64,000 nucleotides of DNA from contig NZ_JAVLAS010000001.1 in NCBI RefSeq assembly GCF_032190635.1, forward strand, positions 2,356,001 through 2,420,000, written 5' to 3'. Below, one piece after another: positions 26,871 to 35,901 of the stretch. The DNA is from Levilactobacillus zymae. Lineage in GTDB: Bacteria; Bacillota; Bacilli; Lactobacillales; Lactobacillaceae. The notes beneath the pieces are model-generated. The model saw nothing but the letters and a program-made list of their open reading frames with translations, did no database searches and was not told the origin of the DNA. Made by a program: the position numbers and the translations under genes. The first letter of the stretch is position 1, and the number at the start of each line of letters is the position of its first letter.

Positions 26871-27437
26871 TTGGCGAATACCAAGAATAGTCAGGCGGCC
26901 AAGATCCGTAAGCAGATCATCGCCTGGCTGCAAGATGAAGATAAGATTGAAGTGGTGTCCGAGGAACGGTTCCCCGGCATTCGGGGCATCCGAGCTGTGC
27001 AACTGCGGCAGATGCTAGGCGAGCAGGGTTATCCGCAGACCGCCGTCATGGGCGCAGTCTCCGCGGCCCCGTCCATCGACCACCGAATCCAAAAGGCGGC
27101 CTTAAAGCCGCGCGAGGTCTACTACTACTTCGTGGCCGACGCCGCCGTCAAGCCTAATAAGACGCCCAGCCCGACCACTGCTGCCCCCCGAGTAACCCGC
27201 CACACAACCCCGGGGGTGGGTCTAACCGCTACCCCGGCCTTCCGGGCCCTGCACACCGCCAACGATCAGCTGGATCAGGCCGTCGACGACCTGCTTACCG
27301 CGGCCCAGGCCCAGGCTCCACTCAGCGACCTGGAGATCGACTTTCTGACGGAACTGGCCACCCAGACCGCCAAGCAGGGCGAACTCTTACAGAAATTCGC
27401 GACCCAGGAACGCATCGCCCAGCTGCGGCACCATTAA
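26871..27437 (+). CDS. Hypothetical protein, possible winged-helix N-terminus
   Basis: 188 residues from a TTG at 26871 with GGAGG 10 bases upstream; the ATG at 26861 touches the ribosome site. The first ~75 residues (AAKIRKQIIAWLQDEDKIEVV, VQLRQMLGEQGYPQTAVMGAVSAA) could fold as helices of a small DNA-binding domain. A Thr/Pro-rich linker follows, then a C-terminal helical segment (LDQAVDDLLTAAQAQAPLSDLEIDFLTELATQ in part). I do not recognise a family. GC-rich codon use resembles the neighbours. Confidence 0.6.
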   Translation: MANTKNSQAAKIRKQIIAWLQDEDKIEVVSEERFPGIRGIRAVQLRQMLGEQGYPQTAVMGAVSAAPSIDHRIQKAALKPREVYYYFVADAAVKPNKTPSPTTAAPRVTRHTTPGVGLTATPAFRALHTANDQLDQAVDDLLTAAQAQAPLSDLEIDFLTELATQTAKQGELLQKFATQERIAQLRHH

Positions 27438-27546
27438 GCAGACGACCGGCGGCTCAGCAGCCAGCCAGGACTTAACACCTGACGTGATCGTTTAGCAGGA
27501 AAACGACTTAATCACTTATTTAAATAAAAAAATATTCCGTTTTTTC

Positions 27547-27575
27547 TTGACTTTTCGGCCCATTACCCTTATCCT
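27547..27575 (+). promoter_or_regulatory. Promoter of the DUF2187 gene
   Basis: TTGACT, a 17-base spacer and TATCCT, with an A/T-rich tract upstream, 34 bases before the start codon. Confidence 0.65.
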
Positions 27576-27608
27576 GTTACAAATTACTTTTATGGGGGAC
27601 GATCATTC

Positions 27609-27869
27609 ATGGCTTTACACGAAAATGACCGGGTTTATTGCAAGGAAACGGAACTATTTTCTACGTCATTTTACGGCTCCGTGACCAAGGTTTACGAACA
27701 CGCGGTCTTGGTGAAAGTGGAACCAGAACAACTGAAGAAGAAAGAAACGGACAAGATTGATTCTTTCGGCGATCTCGTGGTCATCCGCCAATCGGAACTC
27801 CAACTGGTGAATGAAAACGGCGAGGCCATCGAAGAACCCGTCGACGAAAAGATTGAAGCTGCCGAATAA
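27609..27869 (+). CDS. DUF2187 family small protein
   Basis: 86 residues. It starts MALHENDRVYCKETELFSTS (first 20 residues) and has YGSVTKVYEHAVLVKV, a small SH3/KOW-like beta-barrel pattern characteristic of DUF2187 in Bacillales and lactobacilli. An acidic tail (EEPVDEKIEAAE) follows. It has a clear promoter, a ribosome site GGGGG ahead of the ATG and a strong bidirectional terminator. Function unknown; such proteins are cytoplasmic. Confidence 0.75.
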   Translation: MALHENDRVYCKETELFSTSFYGSVTKVYEHAVLVKVEPEQLKKKETDKIDSFGDLVVIRQSELQLVNENGEAIEEPVDEKIEAAE

Positions 27870-27883
27870 CCGGCAACGGACAC

Positions 27884-27917
27884 AAAAAAGGCCGAGATTG
27901 CGATCTCGGTCTTTTTT
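27884..27917. terminator. Bidirectional terminator between DUF2187 and marR genes
   Basis: GGCCGAGAT/ATCTCGGTC stem flanked by AAAAAA on one side and TTTTTT on the other; it serves both converging genes. Confidence 0.9.
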
Positions 27918-27934
27918 GATGTCTACCCCCAGCG

Positions 27935-28327
27935 TTAGCCTTGAGCGGGCTTCACGTAGGTGGCCAACTTGGCCATCAACTGCGGGAGTTCGTGGGCTAA
28001 GACCAGGCTCACGTGTTCGTGAATGGCCTCGCCCCGCGGGGTAATCTGAAAGACGTGGTACCGCCGATCGGTCGGCAAGGTTTCGTCTTGAATGTACCCA
28101 CCTTTAAGTAACCGGCTGATTTGAATCGAAATCATGGATTGCCCGACGTGTAACCGCCGTGACAACTCACTCGTGCTGGTCTTTTCCCGAACCAATTCGT
28201 GTAAGATTCGGTATTGTTCAAACGTGACCGCGTCCCCACTGCTCGGTCGTTTGATAAAGGGCCGTAAGATGGAATTCAGTTGGTGAATTCGCTCAATATC
28301 CTTGGCCATTTCATCGTCTTCTGTCAT
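27935..28327 (-). CDS. MarR family transcriptional regulator
   Basis: Start placed at ATG 28327, because GAGGAGG lies 9 bases upstream; this gives about 130 residues. Winged-helix elements are visible: FEQYRILHELV, TSTSELSRRLHVGQSMISIQISRLLKGGYI (recognition helix region) and the wing LPTDRRYHVFQITPRG. MarR proteins are dimeric repressors that bind palindromes and respond to phenolic compounds or oxidation. No clear target gene is adjacent; it converges on DUF2187. Confidence 0.88.
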   Translation of the reverse strand: MTEDDEMAKDIERIHQLNSILRPFIKRPSSGDAVTFEQYRILHELVREKTSTSELSRRLHVGQSMISIQISRLLKGGYIQDETLPTDRRYHVFQITPRGEAIHEHVSLVLAHELPQLMAKLATYVKPAQG

Positions 28328-28547
28328 GCTGCTCTTCCTCCTCATGCCAACCACTCGAGAGTGACGAACTTCCTGGGTGGCCGTCGTAAACATAGTCATC
28401 GCGAATCATCCTAGCCAACAAATTGCTGATTGACTAAGCTGATACTCTTCGTATTGTAACATAGAACAAACGGCTACACTGTAAACAAGTCACGACCGTG
28501 TCAAATATTTAAGGCATGAGCCGCCCTGGAAGCGTTCGTCGAGCGGA

Positions 28548-29342
28548 CTAATCCTCCTCAAGCGGGCCCAAATCATCCAGCGGCCAACTCGCGTTATGGC
28601 GCGCCTCATCAATGATTTCGTTCATCTCGTCGGCGGTCCAAGACACCGGTAACCGCTTCTCTAAGTACAGGACCGTTAAGTATTGCACTCGCCGCCGAAA
28701 TTTTAATAATTCCGGTGGAACTTGCACATTTACTAAATAGTGTGAACCGTACAATTCGTTATTATATTCCCTATTTATTTGTTGAAGACGTCTTATCTTA
28801 TTGGTTAGTTTCCACTTCCCCGTGAGCCGTTCCGCCGAATCCTGAACCAGCACTTCCGGTCCCGGCTTTAACGCCACCATGGCCTGCTTCTCCTGTAACA
28901 GCAGGGTCATGGGATTAATGGTCTGGACGTACCGGCCGTTCAACCAGCTGTACTGACTCTTCTTCTGCTCAATCGGAATGAGTTGCAGGGGCCCGAGGAC
29001 GTACGATAACGGGCGGCGCCCCTGGCTGATATCTGTATACGCTTGCATGTCTTGCCAAGTAACGGGACTAACTTGTTCCAAACGATCAATCAGCGTTATC
29101 GGGGAGACATCGGTACTCACGAAGCCGACGTGGGCGTTCCAAATAATCGTCGCCCCCCGCCGGGAACTGCCACCCGGACAATATTTCAGTAAGATCACGT
29201 GCTCCCAATCTATGGCGAGCTGCCGGTTAGGCACCTGATAGGTGACCACACTGGGTGTCAGCTTCGCCAATGTCAGACTATTTCTGACCTCAATCTCGCG
29301 GCGAAAAGCCGGCGTCAGATTGTTCCAAATCGGTTGTTGCAT
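28548..29342 (-). CDS. Hypothetical protein, 264 residues
   Basis: Start placed at ATG 29342, with AAGGAGG about 12 bases upstream; the longer frame would begin inside the ribosome site. Soluble, with many basic and aromatic residues and no signal peptide or membrane span. I do not recognise the family. A segment C-P-G-G-S-S-R-R-G-A-T recalls the GSS motif of ComK-type competence regulators, but the rest does not follow that pattern, so I do not call it. An AT-rich patch with rarer codons lies around 28730-28800. Confidence 0.6.
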   Translation of the reverse strand: MQQPIWNNLTPAFRREIEVRNSLTLAKLTPSVVTYQVPNRQLAIDWEHVILLKYCPGGSSRRGATIIWNAHVGFVSTDVSPITLIDRLEQVSPVTWQDMQAYTDISQGRRPLSYVLGPLQLIPIEQKKSQYSWLNGRYVQTINPMTLLLQEKQAMVALKPGPEVLVQDSAERLTGKWKLTNKIRRLQQINREYNNELYGSHYLVNVQVPPELLKFRRRVQYLTVLYLEKRLPVSWTADEMNEIIDEARHNASWPLDDLGPLEED

Positions 29343-29694
29343 GAATAGCCGCCCCCTCCTTTTCAGGGCGCACAACTAACGGTCGTTGTGCATTGGCGCC
29401 GAAGTCGTTACCGACCTCAGCCGTTACTCTTACCATGGCTACCATGCCATAAATCACGAACATTAGCAAGAAATTAGCTCACCCTATAGATAAACGTCAT
29501 ATCAAACCATTATTGATATTGACGGTGTTTAACCGTGTTTGGCCGCAATGATTTAAAGCTAAAAAGATGAATTATAAACAAATTAATATAGATAATATTC
29601 GTGATTCTCGCCAAATTCTTAACCTAGTCACAGGAAGTTCTCGGGGTGAACTTGATATACTCAACGTAACGTTAAGTTAGGGAGATGATTGCAG
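29343..29694. other. Divergent intergenic region
   Basis: About 350 bases, AT-rich, between two divergent hypothetical genes. It must hold both promoters. I see no RNA gene and no strong hairpin. Confidence 0.5.
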
Positions 29695-30324
29695 ATGCGT
29701 CACACGATTGGTGAAATCCTCCAGACGATTCGCCACTGTTGCTACCAAGACGATCTCCGGGGATTTAAACACGATCTGATGATGTTTGCCATCCCCGACT
29801 GGTACTACTTCAACCTCGAGAAAAGTCAGGCCTACTACCTGCCCACGGAAAAAGAAGACCTGCTGATGCGCTTCTTCGCCTTAGAACCGGCGAGAATGGC
29901 GCAGTTCCGGACGGCTGACGACCTGCCGCAAGCGGTCAACGAGGCGCTGCTGGACCTAGTCAAGAAGCACGCGTGGGAGTTTCGCCGGATGGGGCTGCCC
30001 TGGCCCGATAGCGCCCAGGTGGCGAAACGGCTGGGAAAACAGCCCGAAGACCCTACGGCGACCTTCCGTTACGCCGACCTTCTGCGCTTCTTACGGGTTA
30101 CGATTCTCCAGAAGCCCGTGGTCTTACTGGCCGACTACTTTGGCCTTCCACCCCTGATCTACTGGCAGATGGAAACCGCCCAGGTGCCGGTGAACGCCGA
30201 GATCATTGCGTGGCTCAAGGAAGTCCTCAATACGGACGACCTGCGGCGCTACACCCACGCCACCGATCTGAAGACCGCGGTCGATCAGGCCTACGATGGT
30301 GGCTTCGTCCTGGAAGAACCTTAG
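29695..30324 (+). CDS. Hypothetical protein, 209 residues
   Basis: Start at ATG 29695, with AGGGAG 10 bases upstream (a TTG two codons earlier is too close). The soluble protein has three parts of similar length, each with a segment such as LRGFKHDLMMFAIPDWYYF, the middle one with LLDLVKKHAWEFRRMGLPWPD, the last with VPVNAEIIAWLKEVLNTDDL. No catalytic motif or DNA-binding motif is obvious. Converges on the MucBP gene across a strong bidirectional terminator. Confidence 0.65.
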   Translation: MRHTIGEILQTIRHCCYQDDLRGFKHDLMMFAIPDWYYFNLEKSQAYYLPTEKEDLLMRFFALEPARMAQFRTADDLPQAVNEALLDLVKKHAWEFRRMGLPWPDSAQVAKRLGKQPEDPTATFRYADLLRFLRVTILQKPVVLLADYFGLPPLIYWQMETAQVPVNAEIIAWLKEVLNTDDLRRYTHATDLKTAVDQAYDGGFVLEEP

Positions 30325-30332
30325 GACACACG

Positions 30333-30377
30333 AAAAGGGCCTCAATCCCGGAATACCGGTGATTGAGGCCCTTTTTT
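30333..30377. terminator. Bidirectional terminator
   Basis: GGGCCTCAATC/GATTGAGGCCC stem, flanked by AAAA and TTTTTT, between the converging genes at 30324 and 30387. Confidence 0.92.
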
Positions 30378-30386
30378 AACGGTCAA

Positions 30387-31097
30387 TTAACGTGCTTGGC
30401 GTTGGCGTCTTACCCCGTAGGCCACGGTCGCGGTGCTGATCAATAAGATCAGTCCGCCCACGCCTAATAGATCCAGGCGCGACTGTTCGTCGGTCTGGGG
30501 TAAACGGTCCGTGGTAGCCGCGGCACCGCTCCGGCGAACCGGATACTTGCCTAAGACCTCCACGCCCTTCGTGGGTTCACTAATTCGCGCTGCGGTTGGC
30601 GTAGTCGTGGCCGCGGCCCGCGTTGTGGGTTCGGTTCGCGGCGTTGACGTCCGTTCGGCTGCAGCTGGCGCCGTGGTTCGGTCGGTTGGCTTGGTCGCCG
30701 GGGCCGTCTTCGCTGTCGGCGCTGATTTGGCCGCTGGTGTGGTTGCGGCGGTCTTTAAGCGTTCGTAAATCATGGTCACCGTTGCCGACTTCACCGTAAA
30801 CTCGCCGTTGGCTTCCCCGACCACGCGTGCCAGGACGTACCCGGCGATCTTGGCGATGGGCACCCGGTACTGGGTCCCCAAGTTCCCGCTGAGGGTCTGA
30901 TCCGGTGCCAAGCGGTGGCCGGCGCTATCCTGATAGTGAATGGTGACGGGCGCGCCCTGGGTAGCCGGTTCACTCACCGTAGCGGTGGTTTGCAGCGACG
31001 TAGTTCCCGCGGCCGCCTGCGCGTTGGTGACGGTTAGGCCGCTCCCCACGGCTAACCCTACTAATAAAGTAACTTTTAGCCAAAATTGTTTGGTCAT
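30387..31097 (-). CDS. LPXTG-type surface protein with one MucBP domain
   Basis: Start at ATG 31097 (GGGGGAG 8 bases upstream). Order: signal peptide ending near TNAQAAAG; MucBP-like module (VTIHYQDSAGHRLAPDQTLSG ... VGEANGEFTVKSATVTMIYE, in parts); a Pro/Thr/Ala-rich linker of ~90 residues; then the sorting signal LPQTDE, hydrophobic span LDLLGVGGLILLISTATVAYG and basic tail RRQRQAR. LPQTDE is the lactobacillar LPXTG form, so sortase A should anchor it to peptidoglycan. At 236 residues with one MucBP unit it is small for this class. Likely an adhesion or wall-bound protein. Confidence 0.88.
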   Translation of the reverse strand: MTKQFWLKVTLLVGLAVGSGLTVTNAQAAAGTTSLQTTATVSEPATQGAPVTIHYQDSAGHRLAPDQTLSGNLGTQYRVPIAKIAGYVLARVVGEANGEFTVKSATVTMIYERLKTAATTPAAKSAPTAKTAPATKPTDRTTAPAAAERTSTPRTEPTTRAAATTTPTAARISEPTKGVEVLGKYPVRRSGAAATTDRLPQTDEQSRLDLLGVGGLILLISTATVAYGVRRQRQAR

Positions 31098-31236
31098 GAT
31101 GCACACTCCCCCATGAGCATCGATTGCGATACTGCGTTAGTTTCAACTTTAGTGTACCAGCTAGCGGCGACTAGGGATTGGTTTGGTGGGTGAATTAGTG
31201 GGGAAACGAAGGTATGTTTATTAAGGGCGACCACGT

Positions 31237-31275
31237 AAAAAATCGCGCATCAGGGTTATTCCTGATGCACGATTT
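31237..31275 (-). terminator. Terminator of the first S-layer gene
   Basis: AAATCG-GCATCAGG and CCTGATGC-CGATTT pair with one mismatch around a short loop; read leftward a U run follows. Confidence 0.85.
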
Positions 31276-31306
31276 CTTATTAATTAACAAAAGTCAGTTT
31301 GTAAGG

Positions 31307-32599
31307 TTACTTAGCGGCGGTAAAGTCACCGTCAGTCGTCGTAGACGCTACGCTCCCCTTAACGGCCGTGTAGTAAACCTTAGACGAAGAACCGTAAGTC
31401 CCTTGGTCCGCACTCTTCAACGTGTATTGATAAGCAACGTACGTCCCATCAGCGTTCTTAGTAGTCGTCTTGGCCACAATCGTGTCCAACTTATCGGTCT
31501 TCAGTTGTGCTTCGATGTTCGCAGCAGTTGCCGTCGTACCACCAACTTGCTTAAAGAACGTGTCCTTAGCTAAAACAGCCTTGGCCGTATCGTTCCAGTA
31601 AGCTGACAAAGCAGTTTGGGCAGCAGCATCAACATCGTTGTTATAAACCGTTGGCGTCAGCGTTAAATCAGCTTCGGCGTTTTGGTTAACGTAAACCACA
31701 ACCGAACCACCCTTAGCCACAGAGTTAGCCGTACCCAGACTATCATAAGTGTAGCCAGCAGGTAAGTTAGTCGTGTCCTTAGCTAACTTCACGAGATCAG
31801 CATTTTCAACCGTATCGTTCTTAGCAGTCGTTGGCATCGCAACCACCTTGTCGGCAACAGAGGCACCAGTGGCCTTGTTAACGAACTTCAAGGTAATTCC
31901 GTTTTGAGCTTGAACTTCAGCACTTTGAGCTGAAGAAACGGCACCGCTGTAGATCCAACCGTTGATGGATGGGTTAGCAGCGTCTTCAACGTAGTAGTAC
32001 AGTGAACCTTCGCGGGTCTTCGTAGCGGCCTTGGTGATGGTCAAAGTATCCTTAGCAAATGGCGTGGTGTCCTTAACTTGCTTGGAAGCCTTGTATTGAG
32101 TGTACTTCGGTGCGTTCCACGTTACGTTAGCCTTACCAGGCTTAGCGAAGTAAACCTTGGTAGTCGTTGGCATCGTAGCATCCGTCATGGTGTTGGCAGT
32201 CTTGATCCCACCAGAAAAGGCAGAAGTACTCTTCCCACCGTAGATGTAGCCACGGTACTTACCGTTCATGGTAACGACCTTGTAGTAAACGGAACCCTTG
32301 TTGGTCGTCGCAACGGCGTAAGCCCGGAAGTAGTCCGCAGACTTCTTGGAAGTAGCCAGCTTCTTCATGGTCTTCTTGGAAGCCACGACCTTAGCCCCCT
32401 TAACCGTCCCCGGCTTAGAGTAGATAGCGTTAGTTCCCGTGGAAACAACGTTCCGAGTATCCCCGGCGGTCTTTAAAGTCTTAGTAGAAGTCACCTTTGC
32501 GTAGCTCTTGGCACTAGCAGTCGTTGACAGCGTCGTTACGGCACCTAAACTCAGCGCAGCTAAACCAAGGTATAACGTCTTAGTTAAACGTGATTGCAT
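31307..32599 (-). CDS. S-layer protein, L. brevis type (first copy)
   Basis: 430 residues with a signal peptide cleaved after TTASA. The mature N-terminal ~220 residues have two short repeat units with GSVYYKVVTMNGKYRGYIYGG and [14 protein letters not shown] endings, the wall-binding region of L. brevis Slp proteins. The C-terminal part is Thr/Ala/Lys-rich and ends in a segment like VKGSVASTTTDGDFTAAK. Codon use is extremely biased (for example AAG, GTC/GTT and TTC forms), as expected for a very abundant protein. It assembles in the outer lattice. About 80% of the N-terminal residues match the neighbouring copy by eye. Own promoter (TATACT near 32646-32651) and terminator. Confidence 0.9.
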   Translation of the reverse strand: MQSRLTKTLYLGLAALSLGAVTTLSTTASAKSYAKVTSTKTLKTAGDTRNVVSTGTNAIYSKPGTVKGAKVVASKKTMKKLATSKKSADYFRAYAVATTNKGSVYYKVVTMNGKYRGYIYGGKSTSAFSGGIKTANTMTDATMPTTTKVYFAKPGKANVTWNAPKYTQYKASKQVKDTTPFAKDTLTITKAATKTREGSLYYYVEDAANPSINGWIYSGAVSSAQSAEVQAQNGITLKFVNKATGASVADKVVAMPTTAKNDTVENADLVKLAKDTTNLPAGYTYDSLGTANSVAKGGSVVVYVNQNAEADLTLTPTVYNNDVDAAAQTALSAYWNDTAKAVLAKDTFFKQVGGTTATAANIEAQLKTDKLDTIVAKTTTKNADGTYVAYQYTLKSADQGTYGSSSKVYYTAVKGSVASTTTDGDFTAAK

Positions 32600-32740
32600 G
32601 ATGTATTTTCTCCTCTGAAAATTGTAAGTTTATTGAACGGTCTTTAGTATAGCAGAATAATTCCACATTAGGTTAATAATTTTTTGATTACCGTTCAGTA
32701 ATGCGTCAATTATATAAAGCGTACTTAGTTACCTAAAACA

Positions 32741-32772
32741 AAAAGGCCTAATTCGACATGAATTAAGGCCTC
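32741..32772 (-). terminator. Terminator of the second S-layer gene
   Basis: GGCCTTAATTC/GAATTAGGCC stem with a 5-base loop; read leftward UUUUU follows. Confidence 0.85.
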
Positions 32773-32800
32773 TCTGAATTGAAATTATCTAAAAAACTAA

Positions 32801-34318
32801 TTACCCAAAGATAGAGTTACCAGTATTTACAGTAATATTAACTGGTGATTTACTACCATAAATCGTTTCAGCTGTATAGAATAATTGGGCGTCATTGCTA
32901 CCAAAAATCCCCTTATTAGCAGAGGTCAAAGTATACTTAACATATGCAGCGATACCAACCGTATTCGCGGCAGCGGCGGCATTGCTAGCATCACCACTTG
33001 TCTTAACATAGAAAGTTGGCGAATACAAAGTTCCAAGCTTATTATTATTAGCAAAAGCGGTTAAGTCTGACGAACTGTAGCTAGCTCCTTGACTGCCCGA
33101 AAACCCTGCAGTTAAAGTAGGGAACACAACCTGCTTAGCATATTTTTCAGCGGTAATCTTAGAATTATCAGTGGTGGTAGCACCGTTAGTCGTAGTAGTT
33201 GCGGCCTTAATTGCCGTAAGATATTCATTAGACTTAGTTTCATCCATAGAGGTAAGTTTGGTATTAGTTACCGTAGTACCATCAGTCCCTACATTCGTAA
33301 CATATGCTTTAATCGTGTTAGTCACATTCGTACCCTTAGTAACGCTTAAAGTGATCGTGTCACCGGTCTTGGCAGATAGTAATGCTGCCTTATTAGCATT
33401 CGAAGATTTATCGTACGCGTACCCGGTACCTTTTAATTGAGCGTCTACCCAAGTAGCCGTGCCCTCGGCTGCGGTAGTTGCTTTTTCAGTAGTATCAGTA
33501 CCTACAGCAGTACCCACAGCAGTAGCAGGTTCCTTATTAGAATCCGCCTTTAATCCTTGGAGTACGCCGCTTGCAACTACTTTTCCATCGTTAGCAAAAT
33601 TAATTTTCACATCGGTCGCATGATTAAAGGATACCTTAGCATTAGAAGTAACAGCCTTGCTGTAGATCCAACCACTTACAGATGGGTGAGTAGCATCTTC
33701 TACATAGTAGTATAATGAACCTTCACGCGTCTTAGTAGCAGCCTTAGTAACCTTCAAAGAGTCACCAGCAAATGGCGTCGTGTTAGCAACATTCTTGGAA
33801 GCCTTGTATTGCGTGTACTTAGGTGCAGTCCACGTAACGTTGGTCTTACCAGGGTTAGCGAAGTAAACAGTCTTACCGATGTTAGTATCAGTAGTGTTTT
33901 CAGTCGTCGTGTTAGCAGACTTGATACCACCAGCAAAGGCAGTGTCAGACTTACCACCGTAAACGTAACCACGGTACTTACCGTCCATCGTTACAACACG
34001 GTAGTAAACGGAACCACGGTTAGTGGTCTTAACACCGTAAGCACGGAAGTAGTTAGCGGACTTCTTGGATGAAGCTAACGTAGCCATAGTGGCCTTGGAA
34101 GCAACAACCTTAGCACCCTTAACAGTACCTGGCTTAGTGTAAAGTGCGTTAGTACCAGTAGCTTCAACGTTACGAGTAGTAGCGTCGCTCTTCAAAGTAC
34201 TGTATGCACCGGCAGTAGCATAGGATTTAGCTGAAGCAGTGGTTGAAACCGTAGCAACGGCACCAAAGCTTAATGCAGCAAGACCCAAGTAAAGAGATTT
34301 CTTTAAACTTGATTGCAT
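32801..34318 (-). CDS. S-layer protein, L. brevis type (second copy)
   Basis: Start at ATG 34318, with GGAGG 10 bases upstream; 505 residues. Signal peptide ends TTASA. The first ~220 residues of the mature protein parallel the first copy ([58 protein letters not shown]). The C-terminal ~270 residues are unrelated in detail, Thr/Asn-rich and encoded by more AT-rich codons than the first copy or the genome. This pattern fits allelic S-layer genes with a shared anchor and exchangeable outer domain. An IS982 element sits 84 bases upstream of the start codon, within the promoter region. Confidence 0.9.
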   Translation of the reverse strand: MQSSLKKSLYLGLAALSFGAVATVSTTASAKSYATAGAYSTLKSDATTRNVEATGTNALYTKPGTVKGAKVVASKATMATLASSKKSANYFRAYGVKTTNRGSVYYRVVTMDGKYRGYVYGGKSDTAFAGGIKSANTTTENTTDTNIGKTVYFANPGKTNVTWTAPKYTQYKASKNVANTTPFAGDSLKVTKAATKTREGSLYYYVEDATHPSVSGWIYSKAVTSNAKVSFNHATDVKINFANDGKVVASGVLQGLKADSNKEPATAVGTAVGTDTTEKATTAAEGTATWVDAQLKGTGYAYDKSSNANKAALLSAKTGDTITLSVTKGTNVTNTIKAYVTNVGTDGTTVTNTKLTSMDETKSNEYLTAIKAATTTTNGATTTDNSKITAEKYAKQVVFPTLTAGFSGSQGASYSSSDLTAFANNNKLGTLYSPTFYVKTSGDASNAAAAANTVGIAAYVKYTLTSANKGIFGSNDAQLFYTAETIYGSKSPVNITVNTGNSIFG

Positions 34319-34366
34319 AATCTTTTTTCCTCCAAACATATTGTATGTAATTTATCAAGCAGGAAT

Positions 34367-34396
34367 AGTATATCATGATATTAGTGATTTTGTTAA
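34367..34396 (-). promoter_or_regulatory. Proximal S-layer promoter (P2) next to the IS
   Basis: Read leftward, TTAACA, an 18-base spacer and TATACT. The -35 box overlaps the target duplication of the IS, whose end lies five bases further upstream. Confidence 0.6.
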
Positions 34397-34401
34397 GAAT
34401 T

Positions 34402-35365
34402 ACCCGTTGTGCTAGTTGAAATGGGACAATTAAAGTACATAAAAAGCCTGGCAGGCTTACACTTTTAAGTATCCTAAACAAAGAAGTGTGAACGATGTCA
34501 AGCCAATGTTATCTTACTCAACCTACAACTATCGTGCAAGCACCTTGGCAACCCTGGGTTGCGGTTGTAACGCCACTATATCAACGTTATGTTTCCTGCA
34601 AAATTCGGCAAAGAAAGAATGCTAATCATGCCAAAATATCAGATGTAACTATCATGGCTTTGATGTGTTGGCAGGTATCACTTGGTATCACTAATCAATG
34701 TGCTTTTTATCGTCTGTTAGTTGGGTTAGGGCTGACTGGTTTGCCGGAACGATCTCGTTTTAATCGACGGTGCACAGCTATGGGCTGTCTGCTCCAAACC
34801 CTGCGGGTTGGTTTAGTTAAACACTGTTTACCATCAGTGACTTACACCATCATAGATAGTTTTCCAATCCCATTATGCCAATCAATTCGTAATCATCGAG
34901 CCAAAGTTTTACGCTCACTTGCTGACATTGGCTATAATGCCACCAAGAAACAATGGTTCTATGGTTTAAAGGGACATTTTCAGGTCACCAATCAAGGCAT
35001 TGTAGTGGCCTATTCAATTTCAGCTGCTTCAATTCATGATATTCGTTTAGTGCCAGAATTGATTGACCAATACGCTTGCTCACATGTTTTGGCCGATGTT
35101 GGCTACCTTAGTCAACCACTAAAAGATCAATTAAAGCAACGACACATTGATTTCTGGACACCCAAACGCCGTAACATGCCCCAATCACGACTGAATAGCA
35201 CCTTATTGAAGCGCCAAAGGCGCATGATCGAAACTTTATTCTCTAAATGGCAGGTTTTATTTCAGGTTGAACATAATCGGGCCCGATGTCTGCGTGGCTT
35301 CAAAAGTCGATTAGAACAACTTTTATTCGTAGATACCTGGCAGCTAATTAACTAGCACAACGGGT
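34402..35365 (+). mobile_element. IS982-family insertion sequence, complete
   Basis: 964 bp. The ends are perfect 16-bp inverted repeats (ACCCGTTGTGCTAGTT at the left, its complement at 35350-35365). An 8-bp direct duplication TAAGAATT flanks them at 34394-34401 and 35366-35373. Contains one intact transposase gene. Ends and duplication show a recent clean insertion. Confidence 0.93.
34495..35355 (+). CDS. IS982 family transposase
   Basis: 286 residues, uninterrupted. DDE elements are visible: TIIDSFPIPLCQS (first Asp), ADVGYLSQPLKDQL (second Asp) and RRMIETLFSKWQV (Glu), with the typical middle block KKQWFYGLKGHFQVTNQGIV. Codon use is AT-richer than the genome, which fits recent arrival. 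It cuts and pastes the element via the terminal repeats. Oriented opposite to the S-layer gene beside it. Confidence 0.92.
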   Translation: MSSQCYLTQPTTIVQAPWQPWVAVVTPLYQRYVSCKIRQRKNANHAKISDVTIMALMCWQVSLGITNQCAFYRLLVGLGLTGLPERSRFNRRCTAMGCLLQTLRVGLVKHCLPSVTYTIIDSFPIPLCQSIRNHRAKVLRSLADIGYNATKKQWFYGLKGHFQVTNQGIVVAYSISAASIHDIRLVPELIDQYACSHVLADVGYLSQPLKDQLKQRHIDFWTPKRRNMPQSRLNSTLLKRQRRMIETLFSKWQVLFQVEHNRARCLRGFKSRLEQLLFVDTWQLIN

Positions 35366-35640
35366 TAAGAATTTTATTCTTCAATCAATAAATCACAATT
35401 CCTACCCCTCAACTACAAGTTCGATTATAGCGATTCCATGACCTATAGACAAGGAATTTGCTTCCTTTGTCGTCCGAATGAAATATTTTCATGGCTTTTG
35501 TAATATTCCTGTTACTTGTAACGCGTTCGTTACTATTATATTTATATTCTGCATTTTCATTAAGTTTAACCCGCCATTAAGGTAAGTCAATTCACTTGCA
35601 TTTCTCCCCCAACGGTTCTAAACTACGGGTATCAAATGAA
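35366..35640. other. Original upstream region of the S-layer gene, now beyond the IS
   Basis: AT-rich sequence continuous with the S-layer leader before the insertion. It holds the distal promoter at 35424-35452 and no gene. Confidence 0.6.
35424..35452 (-). promoter_or_regulatory. Distal S-layer promoter (P1), displaced by the IS
   Basis: Read leftward, TTGTCT, a 17-base spacer and TATAAT. It points at the S-layer gene but the 964-bp IS now lies in between. Confidence 0.6.
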
Positions 35641-35755
35641 AGGGGGTGATGCTTTTTGGCAACGCAATGTAGCCTTAAAGTGATCGCTTCCGCGGAGAAC
35701 GGAAACGATTAATCTCTTTAAGGGATGGCCGGCGAAATGATCTCGTCGGCCTTTT
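35641..35755 (+). ncRNA. Candidate leader peptide with attenuator-like hairpins
   Basis: A ribosome site (AGGGGG) is followed 9 bases later by TTG at 35656 opening an 18-codon frame (MATQCSLKVIASAENGND) that ends at 35712. Its codons lie inside a stem (CCTTAAAG/CTTTAAGG, 35673-35723), and a terminator hairpin with TTTT follows at 35727-35755. The next gene starts at 35902. Confidence 0.35.
35727..35755 (+). terminator. Hairpin terminator upstream of the 76-residue gene
   Basis: GGCCGGCGA/TCGTCGGCC stem with a 7-base loop, then TTTT. Confidence 0.7.
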
Positions 35756-35901
35756 AGTTTGCCTGCGTTTTCCCCCTTCACCGGTCATCCCCACCACTAC
35801 CCTTACTAGCCAACAAAAAGTTAAGGTATCCCTAATATTATCCTTTAAATCGTTGTAACTCCGGCATCATCCTCGTATACTTCAAGGTGGAGGTGAGAGA
35901 G

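Noticed and set aside
28548..29342. ComK-type competence regulator
   Set aside because: Only a short C-x-x-GSS-like segment resembles ComK; order and remaining motifs do not fit.
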